From assembly GCF_011064285.1 (NCBI RefSeq), contig NZ_CP049331.1, positions 1,550,001 to 1,614,000 on the forward strand: DNA of 64,000 bases, written 5' to 3'. Position numbers and translations under genes: made by a program. Shown piece by piece: positions 45,444 through 53,461 of this stretch (the first letter of the stretch is position 1; each line of letters begins with the position of its first letter). The notes below the pieces were generated by a model. It was not told the origin of the DNA, ran no database searches, and saw only the letters and a list, made by a program, of their open reading frames with translations. This DNA comes from Vibrio ziniensis. Its GTDB lineage: Bacteria > Pseudomonadota > Gammaproteobacteria > Enterobacterales > Vibrionaceae.

Positions 45444-48299
45444 TTACGCTTTACGGATGTTACATAGTGTGACTTTGGTTTCTTGCATCTGAGTCGTTGG
45501 ATCGTAACCGTAAGTGGTTGCAATGTTTGCTGACTCGCCAACAACATAAGGCTGTGTACCTTCTGGGTACTTACCTCTTAAGTCTTCACCTTGGAACTTA
45601 CCGCCGAAGTGGAAAGGAATAAATGCCATCCCCGGACGAACTCGACGAGTAACCATCGCTTTTACGTGAATACGCCCTTTTTCCGCACCTTCAACCCAAA
45701 CCATATCACCGTCTTTGAATCCTAAATCATTTGCATCTTTAGGGTTCACTTCCACAAACATCTCTTGTTGAAGCTCAGCTAGCCATGGGTTTGAACGAGT
45801 TTCATCACCACCACCTTCATACTCAACCAAACGTCCAGAAGTCAGAATAATTGGGTATTCTTGAGACTTATCCTGAGCCTGAATTGACTTATAAAGCGTC
45901 GGCAGACGATAGATGGACTCTGCGTCATCCCAAGTTGGGTAATCAGCAATCAAGTCACGGCGTGGTGTGTATAACGGTTCGCGATGTAACGGAACTCTAT
46001 CTGGGAATTCCCAAACAATGGTGCGTGCTTTCGCGTTACCAAACGGAATGCAGCCATGTTTAATCGCAACACGTTGAATACCGCCAGACATGTCGGTTTT
46101 CCAGTTTTTGCCTTCTGCTTCGGCCTTCTCTTCAGGGGTAAGATCATCCCACCAACCAAGATGTTGCAGTAACTTAGCACTAAACTCTGGGTATCCATCT
46201 TCGATTTCACTTCCTTTAGAGAAGCTATCTTCAGCTAGTAGGTTTTTGCCTTCAAATTCCACACCGTAGCGAGCACGGAATGTACCACCACCTTCTGCCA
46301 CTGTTTTAGATGTGTCGTAAAGAATATGGGTACCAGGGTGTTTCATCTCTGGAGTACCCCAACATGGCCAAGGTAAGCCATAGGTTTCCCCATTCGCTGG
46401 ACCACCTTCTGCTGCAAGCGTCGTTTTATGGAAGGTGTGCCAGTTTTGTTGGTGCTCTTTAAGACGTTCAGGGCTTTGACCTGTATAACCAACCGTCCAC
46501 ATGCCTCGGTTGAATTCGCGAGTCACGTCTTCAATTACTGGCTGGTTATTCTCGACACGAATGTTTTTGAATAACTGCTCTGCGAAACCCAGTTTAGTGG
46601 TCAGCAAATACATGATTTCGTGGTCTGGTTTAGAATCAAACAAAGGTTCGATAACTTGGTCACGCCACTGGATTGAACGGTTTGATGCAGTAACACTACC
46701 GTAAGTTTCAAACTGAGTTGTGGCAGGTAAAAGATAAACACCGTCTGTACGATCGTTCATCACAGCAGCCACCGTTGGATATGGGTCTACAATGACCATC
46801 ATGTCCAGTTTCTGCATCGCTTTTTTCATCTCAACACCACGAGTTTGTGAGTTTACTGCGTGTCCCCAGTAGAACATTGCTCTGATGTTGTCGTTCTGTT
46901 CGATGTTTGATTTGTCTTCTAGCACGCCATCAATCCAACGAGATACGGGAATACCCATATTATTCATTGGCTTGTGGCCACGATATTCTGTTTGGTCGAA
47001 TCGATTTTTAATCCATTCGTAATCAACATCCCACACGCGAGCCCAATGTTTCCAAGAACCATCAAGCAAACCGTAGTAACCCGGCAATGTATGAGAAAGT
47101 ACACCTAAGTCGGTTGCACCTTGAACGTTGTCGTGGCCACGGAAGATGTTTGCGCCCCCTCCCGACTTACCTAAGTTGCCAAGAGCAAGTTCAAGTACGC
47201 AGTATGCACGAGTATTATTGTTACCTGTGGTGTGCTGAGTACCACCCATGCACCAAACGACACAACCAGGGCGATTTTCGGAGAGTATTTTCGCTGTGTG
47301 ATATACGTCCTCTTCGCTCACACCTGTTACACGTTCAACTTCTTTAGGATTCCACTTAGCAACTTCAGCGCGAATTTCGTCCATACCAAATACACGTTGG
47401 CGGATGAACTCTTTGTCTTCCCATTGGTTGTTGAAGACATGCCATAGAAGACCCCAAATAAACGCTACGTCAGTACCAGGGCGTAAAGAGACAAAGTGAT
47501 CTGCTTTTGCTGCAGTACGGGTACGCCGCGGGTCTGCGACGACAATCTTACAGCTGTTTTTTTCTTTAGCGATTAAGATGTGTTGCATTGCAACAGGGTG
47601 AGCTTCAGCAGGGTTTGAACCAATAAACAGAATTGATTTGCAATTATGCATATCGTTAAAAGAGTTGGTCATTGCCCCGTAGCCCCATGTGTTTGCAACA
47701 CCGGCTACTGTAGTTGAGTGACAAATACGCGCTTGGTGGTCAACGTTATTGGTACCCCAAAGTGACGCCATTTTTCTAAAAAGATATGCCTGTTCGTTGC
47801 TGTGTTTTGCACTACCAAGCCAATAAACCGAATCTGGACCTGATTCTTCACGGATCTTCAGAACATTGTCACCGATTTCGTTGATAGCTTGATCCCATGA
47901 GATCTTTTTCCACTTACCGCCTTCTAGCTTCATTGGATATTTTAAACGGCGCTCACCATGACCATGTTCTCGCAGAGCTGCACCTTTCGCGCAGTGTCCA
48001 CCAGCATTAAATGGATGATCAAACGCAGGCTCTTGTCCTGTCCAGACACCATTTTGCACTTCAGCGTAGATACCGCAGCCAACAGAGCAGTGAGAACAAA
48101 TCGTGCGTTTCACTTCTGTTTTTGCATTACGGTCAACTTCTTCAGCTTGTGCCTTTTTGATCATACCAGGAGCAAACAGTCCTGCGCCGACAACTGCGCC
48201 ACCAGCTGCTAATGAACTGTTTTTCATGAAAGCACGACGGCTAATCCCGAGCTGATTCTTTTCTTTTGTCACGTTATCCGAACGTTTAGTTAGTCTCAT
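45444..48299 (-). CDS. Formate dehydrogenase catalytic alpha subunit (Cys form)
   Basis: A 951-aa molybdopterin oxidoreductase starting MRLTKRSDNVTKEKN, with AGGAG upstream. Tat signal: ISRRAFMKNSSLAAGG. The N-terminal 4Fe-4S cluster is in CSHCSVGCGIYAEV. The metal ligand lies in HQARICHSTTVAG, where Cys replaces the selenocysteine of E. coli FdnG. C-terminal molydopterin-binding blocks include ILTSGRLVEYEGGGDETRSNPWL. It oxidises formate in the periplasm using Mo or W. The tungstate importer and FdhD encoded nearby fit this. Confidence 0.95.
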   Translation of the reverse strand: MRLTKRSDNVTKEKNQLGISRRAFMKNSSLAAGGAVVGAGLFAPGMIKKAQAEEVDRNAKTEVKRTICSHCSVGCGIYAEVQNGVWTGQEPAFDHPFNAGGHCAKGAALREHGHGERRLKYPMKLEGGKWKKISWDQAINEIGDNVLKIREESGPDSVYWLGSAKHSNEQAYLFRKMASLWGTNNVDHQARICHSTTVAGVANTWGYGAMTNSFNDMHNCKSILFIGSNPAEAHPVAMQHILIAKEKNSCKIVVADPRRTRTAAKADHFVSLRPGTDVAFIWGLLWHVFNNQWEDKEFIRQRVFGMDEIRAEVAKWNPKEVERVTGVSEEDVYHTAKILSENRPGCVVWCMGGTQHTTGNNNTRAYCVLELALGNLGKSGGGANIFRGHDNVQGATDLGVLSHTLPGYYGLLDGSWKHWARVWDVDYEWIKNRFDQTEYRGHKPMNNMGIPVSRWIDGVLEDKSNIEQNDNIRAMFYWGHAVNSQTRGVEMKKAMQKLDMMVIVDPYPTVAAVMNDRTDGVYLLPATTQFETYGSVTASNRSIQWRDQVIEPLFDSKPDHEIMYLLTTKLGFAEQLFKNIRVENNQPVIEDVTREFNRGMWTVGYTGQSPERLKEHQQNWHTFHKTTLAAEGGPANGETYGLPWPCWGTPEMKHPGTHILYDTSKTVAEGGGTFRARYGVEFEGKNLLAEDSFSKGSEIEDGYPEFSAKLLQHLGWWDDLTPEEKAEAEGKNWKTDMSGGIQRVAIKHGCIPFGNAKARTIVWEFPDRVPLHREPLYTPRRDLIADYPTWDDAESIYRLPTLYKSIQAQDKSQEYPIILTSGRLVEYEGGGDETRSNPWLAELQQEMFVEVNPKDANDLGFKDGDMVWVEGAEKGRIHVKAMVTRRVRPGMAFIPFHFGGKFQGEDLRGKYPEGTQPYVVGESANIATTYGYDPTTQMQETKVTLCNIRKA

Positions 48300-48309
48300 C
48301 TGCGAGCTC

Positions 48310-48513
48310 CTATAGCGTGTCGTAGTAATCACGGATGTGTTGAGTCTCGTGATAACCGTCTTTCTTTGTTGTAGGTACAGTTAAAGATGGCTCTTGTGCA
48401 CTGACACTTTGTGAAACGGTTGCTCCTACAGCACCCGCTACCGCGGCAGTTCCAAGTCCTTTGAGCAGGTCACGTCTGCTTGTGTCGATGTCTTGTTGTT
48501 GTTTTTTCATCAT
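48310..48513 (-). CDS. Small Tat-signal protein of the formate dehydrogenase operon
   Basis: A 67-aa protein with twin-arginine signal TSRRDLLKGLGTAAVAGAVG and a short tail (PSLTVPTTKKDGYHETQHIR). It matches the 'formate dehydrogenase region TAT target' type seen ahead of fdhA in many bacteria. A second ATG lies one codon in. Role unknown; it may be a co-exported subunit. Confidence 0.88.
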   Translation of the reverse strand: MMKKQQQDIDTSRRDLLKGLGTAAVAGAVGATVSQSVSAQEPSLTVPTTKKDGYHETQHIRDYYDTL

Positions 48514-48572
48514 TGCTTCCTTATCTCGTCCCTGCTGTTGCCAACAAGGTAAGTCTGAAGGTGCGTTGGCAC

Positions 48573-49187
48573 TTATTCAGTCAGGTTCTTTACTTCTATT
48601 TTGTGAGTATTGCGTTTACTTACCTTCGCCTCAGTAAAAGACACTTTTTCTAAAGACAAAAATGCATCCATCAATTTGGCGACCGCATGGTAATAACTGG
48701 TGTGTTGCGCATCGGTAATTTGAGTGACAAGTCGCTCATACCATTGCGCTAAATGACTATTGAAAAACGATTTCTGTGCCGATTCAGTTTGTTCACATAA
48801 ATAAGCCATCGTTTCACAAAGCGCAGCTATGTGATCTTCCGGTTCTTTTACATTCTCGCTACGCTCAAGACCGAGTTGGCTGAGATCTAAACGAATATCG
48901 GCAAGTGGCTTTTCCATCAATGAACCGGTTAAGTGCCAAGATGCAAATGGCACAACTTCCCCACGGCCAATTCCAATGAATAATTCGTGATATTCATCCT
49001 CGACCGCTTCAAGATTGATTTTCGCTGATGCTATCGATAACTCAGACCACGCTTGAGCCATTGGTGTGCCGTTATCTTCAAACTCTAAATCTGAAAGAAA
49101 TTCCAAAAGTTCTTTTGTCGGCGGTTGTCTGAACAAAGTTGCCAGCAATAAATAGATATCTGAGCGCATTGATTGTTGCTGTTCCAT
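48573..49187 (-). CDS. TorD/DmsD-family chaperone
   Basis: A 204-aa all-helical chaperone. Typical motifs are LLATLFRQPPTKELLEFL, the EYHELFIGIGRGEVVPFASWHLTG block and PEDHIAALCETMAYLCEQ. Such proteins bind Tat signal peptides and guide cofactor loading, here presumably of the formate dehydrogenase alpha subunit in the same operon. Confidence 0.9.
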   Translation of the reverse strand: MEQQQSMRSDIYLLLATLFRQPPTKELLEFLSDLEFEDNGTPMAQAWSELSIASAKINLEAVEDEYHELFIGIGRGEVVPFASWHLTGSLMEKPLADIRLDLSQLGLERSENVKEPEDHIAALCETMAYLCEQTESAQKSFFNSHLAQWYERLVTQITDAQHTSYYHAVAKLMDAFLSLEKVSFTEAKVSKRNTHKIEVKNLTE

Positions 49188-49196
49188 TCTCTACTC

Positions 49197-50858
49197 CTAA
49201 TATCTCAACTGTTGTTCTGGATCGTTAGCCATTGACTCGAACACATCGATCACTCGGCAGTCTTCGCACATAGCAATACGGTTCAAGGCTTCAGGTGTCG
49301 CAAAGTGTGAGTGACCTTGTAACTTATTTTGCAGCATTGTGATCATCGATTGTGGTGCGAAAGGTTTATGACAGCGCAGACACTTCGCTGGCTCTTCTTG
49401 ATGCAGTGTGACCGCAGATCGACGCGCAACTTTATTCCAGTTCATTTGCTGAACGCTTGTTAGCGCATTTTCAGGACAAGCTTTGATACATAGGCCGCAT
49501 TGAACACAATCTTGTTCAACAAACTTAATTCCGGGAATGTCTCCATCATGATGAAGGGCGCGAGTTGGACAAACTGCAACGCACCCCATACATAAGGTGC
49601 AATCTTTAGTCGAACACTCTATCGCTCCATACACTGAAGAGGCTTCCAGTGGCTGAGTAACTTGAGCAATATTGAATTGTTGGGCGAGCGCATCAAGTGA
49701 CGTAAACAAACGAGTACGTTTATTGCCTTCTAACTCGCCCAGACGAAGTTGTAGATCTTCAATAACTAGATTTGGAGCTCCTTCACGAAGCGTTTCCAAA
49801 TAAAGTATGTTGATAGTCTCTTTAGCTAATCCTAATTGCGACAGCAATGTTTGAGCCGTTGCAACCTCTTGTTCAAGAACACGTTGAATCGTTTTGGGCA
49901 TACGACGACTTGCGGCAAATAGCACTTGTGTTGCACCATTCGTTAATGCCGCAAACCAAGTATCTATCCCCACAGATGGTAGTTCTTCTACGGTAACAGG
50001 AATAACATTCTCTGGTAGGACTTTCAGCGCCATTAAATTATGAGTTTCATGTTCTGAACCACAGATAAGAACAATCGGTTTTTCGCCACCAGCCTGAAAA
50101 TAGTTTCTCAACAAACGTTCGATAAACTTTTGTGTCTCTTTTGGTGTAGGTAATGCGTAGTGAATAGCTTCAGTGGGACAAGCTGTCGCACATGTACCAA
50201 CGCCTTGACATAGATAAGGATTTATCTCGATTCTATGGCCGGTTTTATCCGAACCTTCACTTGATAATGCGCCGGCTGGACAGGCATCTACACAACGTTC
50301 ACAGCCTTTTACACCGCGAGAACTGTGCGCACACAGATCGGTATCCAGTCTGAAAAACTTCGGTTTATCAAATGTACCGACCAAGTTTGGGATTTGTTCT
50401 AGTGCATCAGCCAATTTAGGATAGCCACGTCCGACAGGAAAATATCCGGGAACAGGGACTTCTTCAGTCATCACACCGTTCAAAGACATATCGAGGATAA
50501 TATCGAACGAGTCTTTACCAATAGCTACTTTAGATAGCGAGGTTGAGACACCATGATTTTGTATTTGAACATCAAAAGCACCGAGATAGCCGCTAATTTG
50601 AACACTATCTGCAAAGTAGACATTCGGCTCTTTACCTTTTTCTCCATCAACGGAAAGTAAAGAGATAGATTGAACTTGAGGTAATTGCTCTGCGATACGT
50701 TCGATTAGGCTTGTTGGGCCGATAATCAATGTATCTCCAGAGGTTTCGTAACTCACGGTTGGAGGAATAAGGTTTGCTAGTTCGACGGTATTTTCAATGG
50801 CAGAATACCGCGCGATTCCATTTTGCGAAGTCGATTGTTGTAAGTATTGTTTTAGCAT
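49197..50858 (-). CDS. 4Fe-4S ferredoxin-type protein, first gene of the fdh operon
   Basis: A 553-aa protein from MLKQYLQQSTSQNG, with GGAAG upstream. It carries four 4Fe-4S motifs in two pairs (CERCVDACPAGAL, CQGVGTCATACPTEAI; CTLCMGCVAVCPTRAL, CVQCGLCIKACPENAL) and two C-terminal CxxC pairs (CLRCHKPF, CEDCRV). The middle section has a Cys-containing IVLICGSEHETHN stretch. It is regularly found with fdhA and TorD genes and may route electrons. A sigma-54 promoter lies at 50914. Confidence 0.85.
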   Translation of the reverse strand: MLKQYLQQSTSQNGIARYSAIENTVELANLIPPTVSYETSGDTLIIGPTSLIERIAEQLPQVQSISLLSVDGEKGKEPNVYFADSVQISGYLGAFDVQIQNHGVSTSLSKVAIGKDSFDIILDMSLNGVMTEEVPVPGYFPVGRGYPKLADALEQIPNLVGTFDKPKFFRLDTDLCAHSSRGVKGCERCVDACPAGALSSEGSDKTGHRIEINPYLCQGVGTCATACPTEAIHYALPTPKETQKFIERLLRNYFQAGGEKPIVLICGSEHETHNLMALKVLPENVIPVTVEELPSVGIDTWFAALTNGATQVLFAASRRMPKTIQRVLEQEVATAQTLLSQLGLAKETINILYLETLREGAPNLVIEDLQLRLGELEGNKRTRLFTSLDALAQQFNIAQVTQPLEASSVYGAIECSTKDCTLCMGCVAVCPTRALHHDGDIPGIKFVEQDCVQCGLCIKACPENALTSVQQMNWNKVARRSAVTLHQEEPAKCLRCHKPFAPQSMITMLQNKLQGHSHFATPEALNRIAMCEDCRVIDVFESMANDPEQQLRY

Positions 50859-50913
50859 TTGCTCGCTTCCAGTGTTTATCCACACACTTTTTATCTGGAT
50901 ATGAACCTATATT

Positions 50914-50929
50914 AGCAAATAGTGTTCCA
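50914..50929 (-). promoter_or_regulatory. Sigma-54 promoter of the formate dehydrogenase operon
   Basis: On the minus strand the site reads TGGAACACTATTTGCT. The GG and GC doublets have the obligatory 10-base separation, and the -12 side TTTGCT is canonical. It is 56 bases upstream of the first operon gene. Confidence 0.8.
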
Positions 50930-50999
50930 ATAAATTTATTCAATAATTACAACAATATACGTAGATAACACTAAGCTAAGTAAGGATGTATCCATGTTA

Positions 51000-51016
51000 T
51001 GAGACAAATTGTCTCA
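51000..51016 (-). promoter_or_regulatory. Palindromic candidate enhancer (UAS) for the fdh operon
   Basis: TGAGACAAATTGTCTCA is a palindrome with 7-base arms, located about 80 bases upstream of the -24 element. A related sequence lies at 60314 before the tupA sigma-54 promoter. Spacing and symmetry suit a dimer of an NtrC-type activator. Confidence 0.65.
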
Positions 51017-51054
51017 CATGCTTATTTATCGTTTAGTCAAAATGTACCTATGAT

Positions 51055-51684
51055 TTATATGGTATTTTTTGTCTCACCTTCGAATTGAGAATGCTCGGCC
51101 AAAGGCTCTATCTCGTTTTCAATCGACTCGGCTTGGTCTAACGAGTCCAAATCGGTCTCTGAACCTGTTGATCCATCAATAATCTCATCCATAGCTGGCT
51201 GGTTTTCTGTCAACAATTCACCTTGTTGCTCTGAGTTTTCAGTCGACTCCTTCAACCATCCCCTTAGAGTCTGCGCAACTTCCGGAGAGAGAGGTTTAAT
51301 TGAACTGAAATCTTGTGCGTAATCATTCATTCGACACACTTCGCTAAACTCTCCACCTAAAAACAATTTACGCAGAGCAGCCTTTTTGATTTCTCTATCA
51401 GCTTCGGAGGTAAGTAACGAAGCAAGTGTTTGAGCCTCTTCATGGCTCTTAGAACCGCTGTCGGCATGATGGGCTAAGTTACTGACGGTTTCACTTGCTG
51501 AACAGGAATCCATTGTCTCTACTGGCGAATTCCCAAGACAAACATTTTCCTTAGCTGTTTCTGGATCGTTATTAACGTATTGTGTTTCAATCGCTTTCTT
51601 ATCAGCCGATTGAGAGACAGAATCCTCTTTCTCACTTTCAAGCTTGCGCTTGGACCAACGCGTTAAGAATGAATCATTGACCAC
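51055..51684 (-). CDS. DUF3306 domain-containing protein
   Basis: A 209-aa acidic, low-complexity protein. It starts at GTG (VVNDSFLTRWSKRKLESEKE), preceded by GGGGAGG and overlapping the DUF3305 gene by 11 bases. SFLTRWSKRKLE is the DUF3306 signature, and a second conserved segment is LRKLFLGGEFSEVCRMNDYAQDF. It occurs with formate dehydrogenase genes. Function unknown. Confidence 0.85.
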   Translation of the reverse strand: MVNDSFLTRWSKRKLESEKEDSVSQSADKKAIETQYVNNDPETAKENVCLGNSPVETMDSCSASETVSNLAHHADSGSKSHEEAQTLASLLTSEADREIKKAALRKLFLGGEFSEVCRMNDYAQDFSSIKPLSPEVAQTLRGWLKESTENSEQQGELLTENQPAMDEIIDGSTGSETDLDSLDQAESIENEIEPLAEHSQFEGETKNTI

Positions 51685-52156
51685 TAGACCTCCCCGCGCC
51701 TTTGCGCTTCTTACCACGGATTTCTAACAGTTCTCCGTGTCTACCGATGAAGGCTTCCATCCATGCTTGAACGGGTAATGGCATGTCATTGGATAGCACC
51801 AAGTATTCTCCATCCATATACTGACCAGCCACGCTTTGTGATGCGATTAAGCGGATAATTTTTGGTGTTTCACCGTCTTCCGGTTGTTCCAAGATTAGAA
51901 ACAGTTTTGGGCTTTGAGAACTGAGATTGAATCGGTAGTCTGTGCGTTCATCCCGATAGAGCTCAAGAGTAGCAACGTGCTCTGAACTCTCGTCCACAAC
52001 TAGGTCAAATCCAAGCAATTGCCATTGTGTGGTTACCCACATCCCTGCCGTGATTTCATGTTCTTTGAGGCGACAATTTATCGGCCAACTGTTTTCTGTT
52101 TTTGCCTTAGGTTGGTTTGCTACAAGAGGCTGAGCTTGTACTTGTTTTTCTGACAT
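51674..52156 (-). CDS. DUF3305 domain-containing protein
   Basis: A 160-aa protein from MSEKQVQAQPLVANQ. The conserved parts are WPINCRLKEHEITAGMWVTTQWQLLGF and PVQAWMEAFIGRHGELLEIRGKKRKG. It is paired with DUF3306, a combination restricted to formate dehydrogenase neighbourhoods. A sigma-54 promoter precedes it at 52217. Confidence 0.85.
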   Translation of the reverse strand: MSEKQVQAQPLVANQPKAKTENSWPINCRLKEHEITAGMWVTTQWQLLGFDLVVDESSEHVATLELYRDERTDYRFNLSSQSPKLFLILEQPEDGETPKIIRLIASQSVAGQYMDGEYLVLSNDMPLPVQAWMEAFIGRHGELLEIRGKKRKGAGRSSGQ

Positions 52157-52216
52157 AGGAAACCTAATCAATTCTTGTTTTTGTTTATGTTTATATAGTT
52201 GTGTAAAGTGACATAA

Positions 52217-52232
52217 AGCAAATATTAAGCCA
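52217..52232 (-). promoter_or_regulatory. Sigma-54 promoter of DUF3305-DUF3306
   Basis: On the minus strand TGGCTTAATATTTGCT has the -24 GG and -12 GC doublets at correct spacing and TGGC / TTTGCT cores, 61 bases before the DUF3305 start. TGTC half-sites lie further upstream (about 52263-52312), but no full palindrome. Confidence 0.7.
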
Positions 52233-52427
52233 TTGACTCAAGCCTAGTTGGTATTTTGCGAATGTCATGGGTTAAATGTCGCATTAATTTGCGCTTAAAT
52301 GATGAAAATGTCCTAATCGGCTCAACTCACTGAAAAGCAGTGGAATAGAAATTGCTGTTTCTAACTTGTTTATCAATCAGTGCCTATTAATTTGTTTAAT
52401 GCATCAACACTCCATCAGGAATATCAC

Positions 52428-53267
52428 GTGGCAAAACCAAAAATCATAAAAACCAGTGAAAACCCACTTCAAACTATCGAAGTTGACGTATTCGACGAAT
52501 ACGGTGAACGTTTAACTAAATCTATTGCATGCGAACGTCCTTTAACAGTCATGCTTAACTGGAAAGAGATAGTCACCTTAATGACATTAGGCTCTCGGCC
52601 TGAAGCCTTGGTACTTGGGTATTTGAAGAACCAAAGTTTTCTCAACGATCCTGAAGCACTTGAATCAGTCATTATTGATTGGGAAACCAATAGTGCTGTC
52701 ATCATTACCAATGAGTCTCTTGAGCATTTAGAACCTGCGTTGAAGAAAAAAACTGTTACTTCAGGGTGCGGACAGGGAACCATGTATGGCAATGTGATGA
52801 AACAGCTTGAAGGCTACAAGGTTCCACAATCTCCGATTAAGCAATCGGCAATTTACGATGCGCTTGAAGCTCTCACCCATCATAACGACACCTATAAAGC
52901 CGCTGGCGCAGTTCATGGCTGTGCGGTGTGCCAAGGTCATGAAGTACTTTCTTTTGTCGAAGATGTTGGCCGCCATAACGCTGTAGATACCCTGGCGGGA
53001 GAAATGTGGCTTAACGGAGAGACTGGTGACGACAAGATTTTCTATACCACTGGGCGATTGACTTCAGAAATGGTCATCAAAGTCGCTCAAATGGGCATTC
53101 CCGTTTTGTTATCACGCTCTGGTGTGACACAAATGGGTTTAGAGTTGGCACATCAGTTTGGCATAACCACGATTGCACGAGCTAAAGGTCGTCGTTTTCA
53201 AGTGTATAGCGGTGTGGAGAAAATAGAATTTGATGTTAAAGGTCATTTGGCAGATGAATCTGAGTGA
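52428..53267 (+). CDS. fdhD: Formate dehydrogenase sulfurtransferase FdhD
   Basis: A 279-aa protein that transfers sulfur to the molybdenum cofactor and is required for formate dehydrogenase activity. The GTG at 52428 has AGGA upstream; a GTG 16 codons earlier is open but has no such site. It shows SGCGQGTMYG, the sulfur-relay GAVHGCAVCQGHE (CxxC) and EDVGRHNAVDTLAG. It is divergent from DUF3305-DUF3306 and the fdh operon. Confidence 0.93.
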   Translation: MAKPKIIKTSENPLQTIEVDVFDEYGERLTKSIACERPLTVMLNWKEIVTLMTLGSRPEALVLGYLKNQSFLNDPEALESVIIDWETNSAVIITNESLEHLEPALKKKTVTSGCGQGTMYGNVMKQLEGYKVPQSPIKQSAIYDALEALTHHNDTYKAAGAVHGCAVCQGHEVLSFVEDVGRHNAVDTLAGEMWLNGETGDDKIFYTTGRLTSEMVIKVAQMGIPVLLSRSGVTQMGLELAHQFGITTIARAKGRRFQVYSGVEKIEFDVKGHLADESE

Positions 53268-53339
53268 TGAATTCAATCGCTCACAAAATAAGTCACTCAA
53301 ATAAGTAAAAACTCTCTATACAACCTTATATACATGGGC

Positions 53340-53355
53340 GTATCAGATTTGATAC
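53340..53355. promoter_or_regulatory. Palindrome upstream of the ATPase-MscS pair
   Basis: GTATCAGATTTGATAC has inverted GTATCA/TGATAC arms. It is about 105 bases before the next gene and could be an operator; the binding protein is unknown. Confidence 0.3.
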
Positions 53356-53461
53356 AGCGTTATTTTGATTACATTTTTTACTCAGTGTTCCTGTATCTAA
53401 AACCCGATATACGATCTACACTATTTTATGAAATCAATGGCTTACTTTAACGATAACGCAT

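Noticed and set aside
45444..48299. Selenocysteine insertion in the formate dehydrogenase
   Set aside because: The frame is continuous without an internal TGA and the ligand position is Cys.
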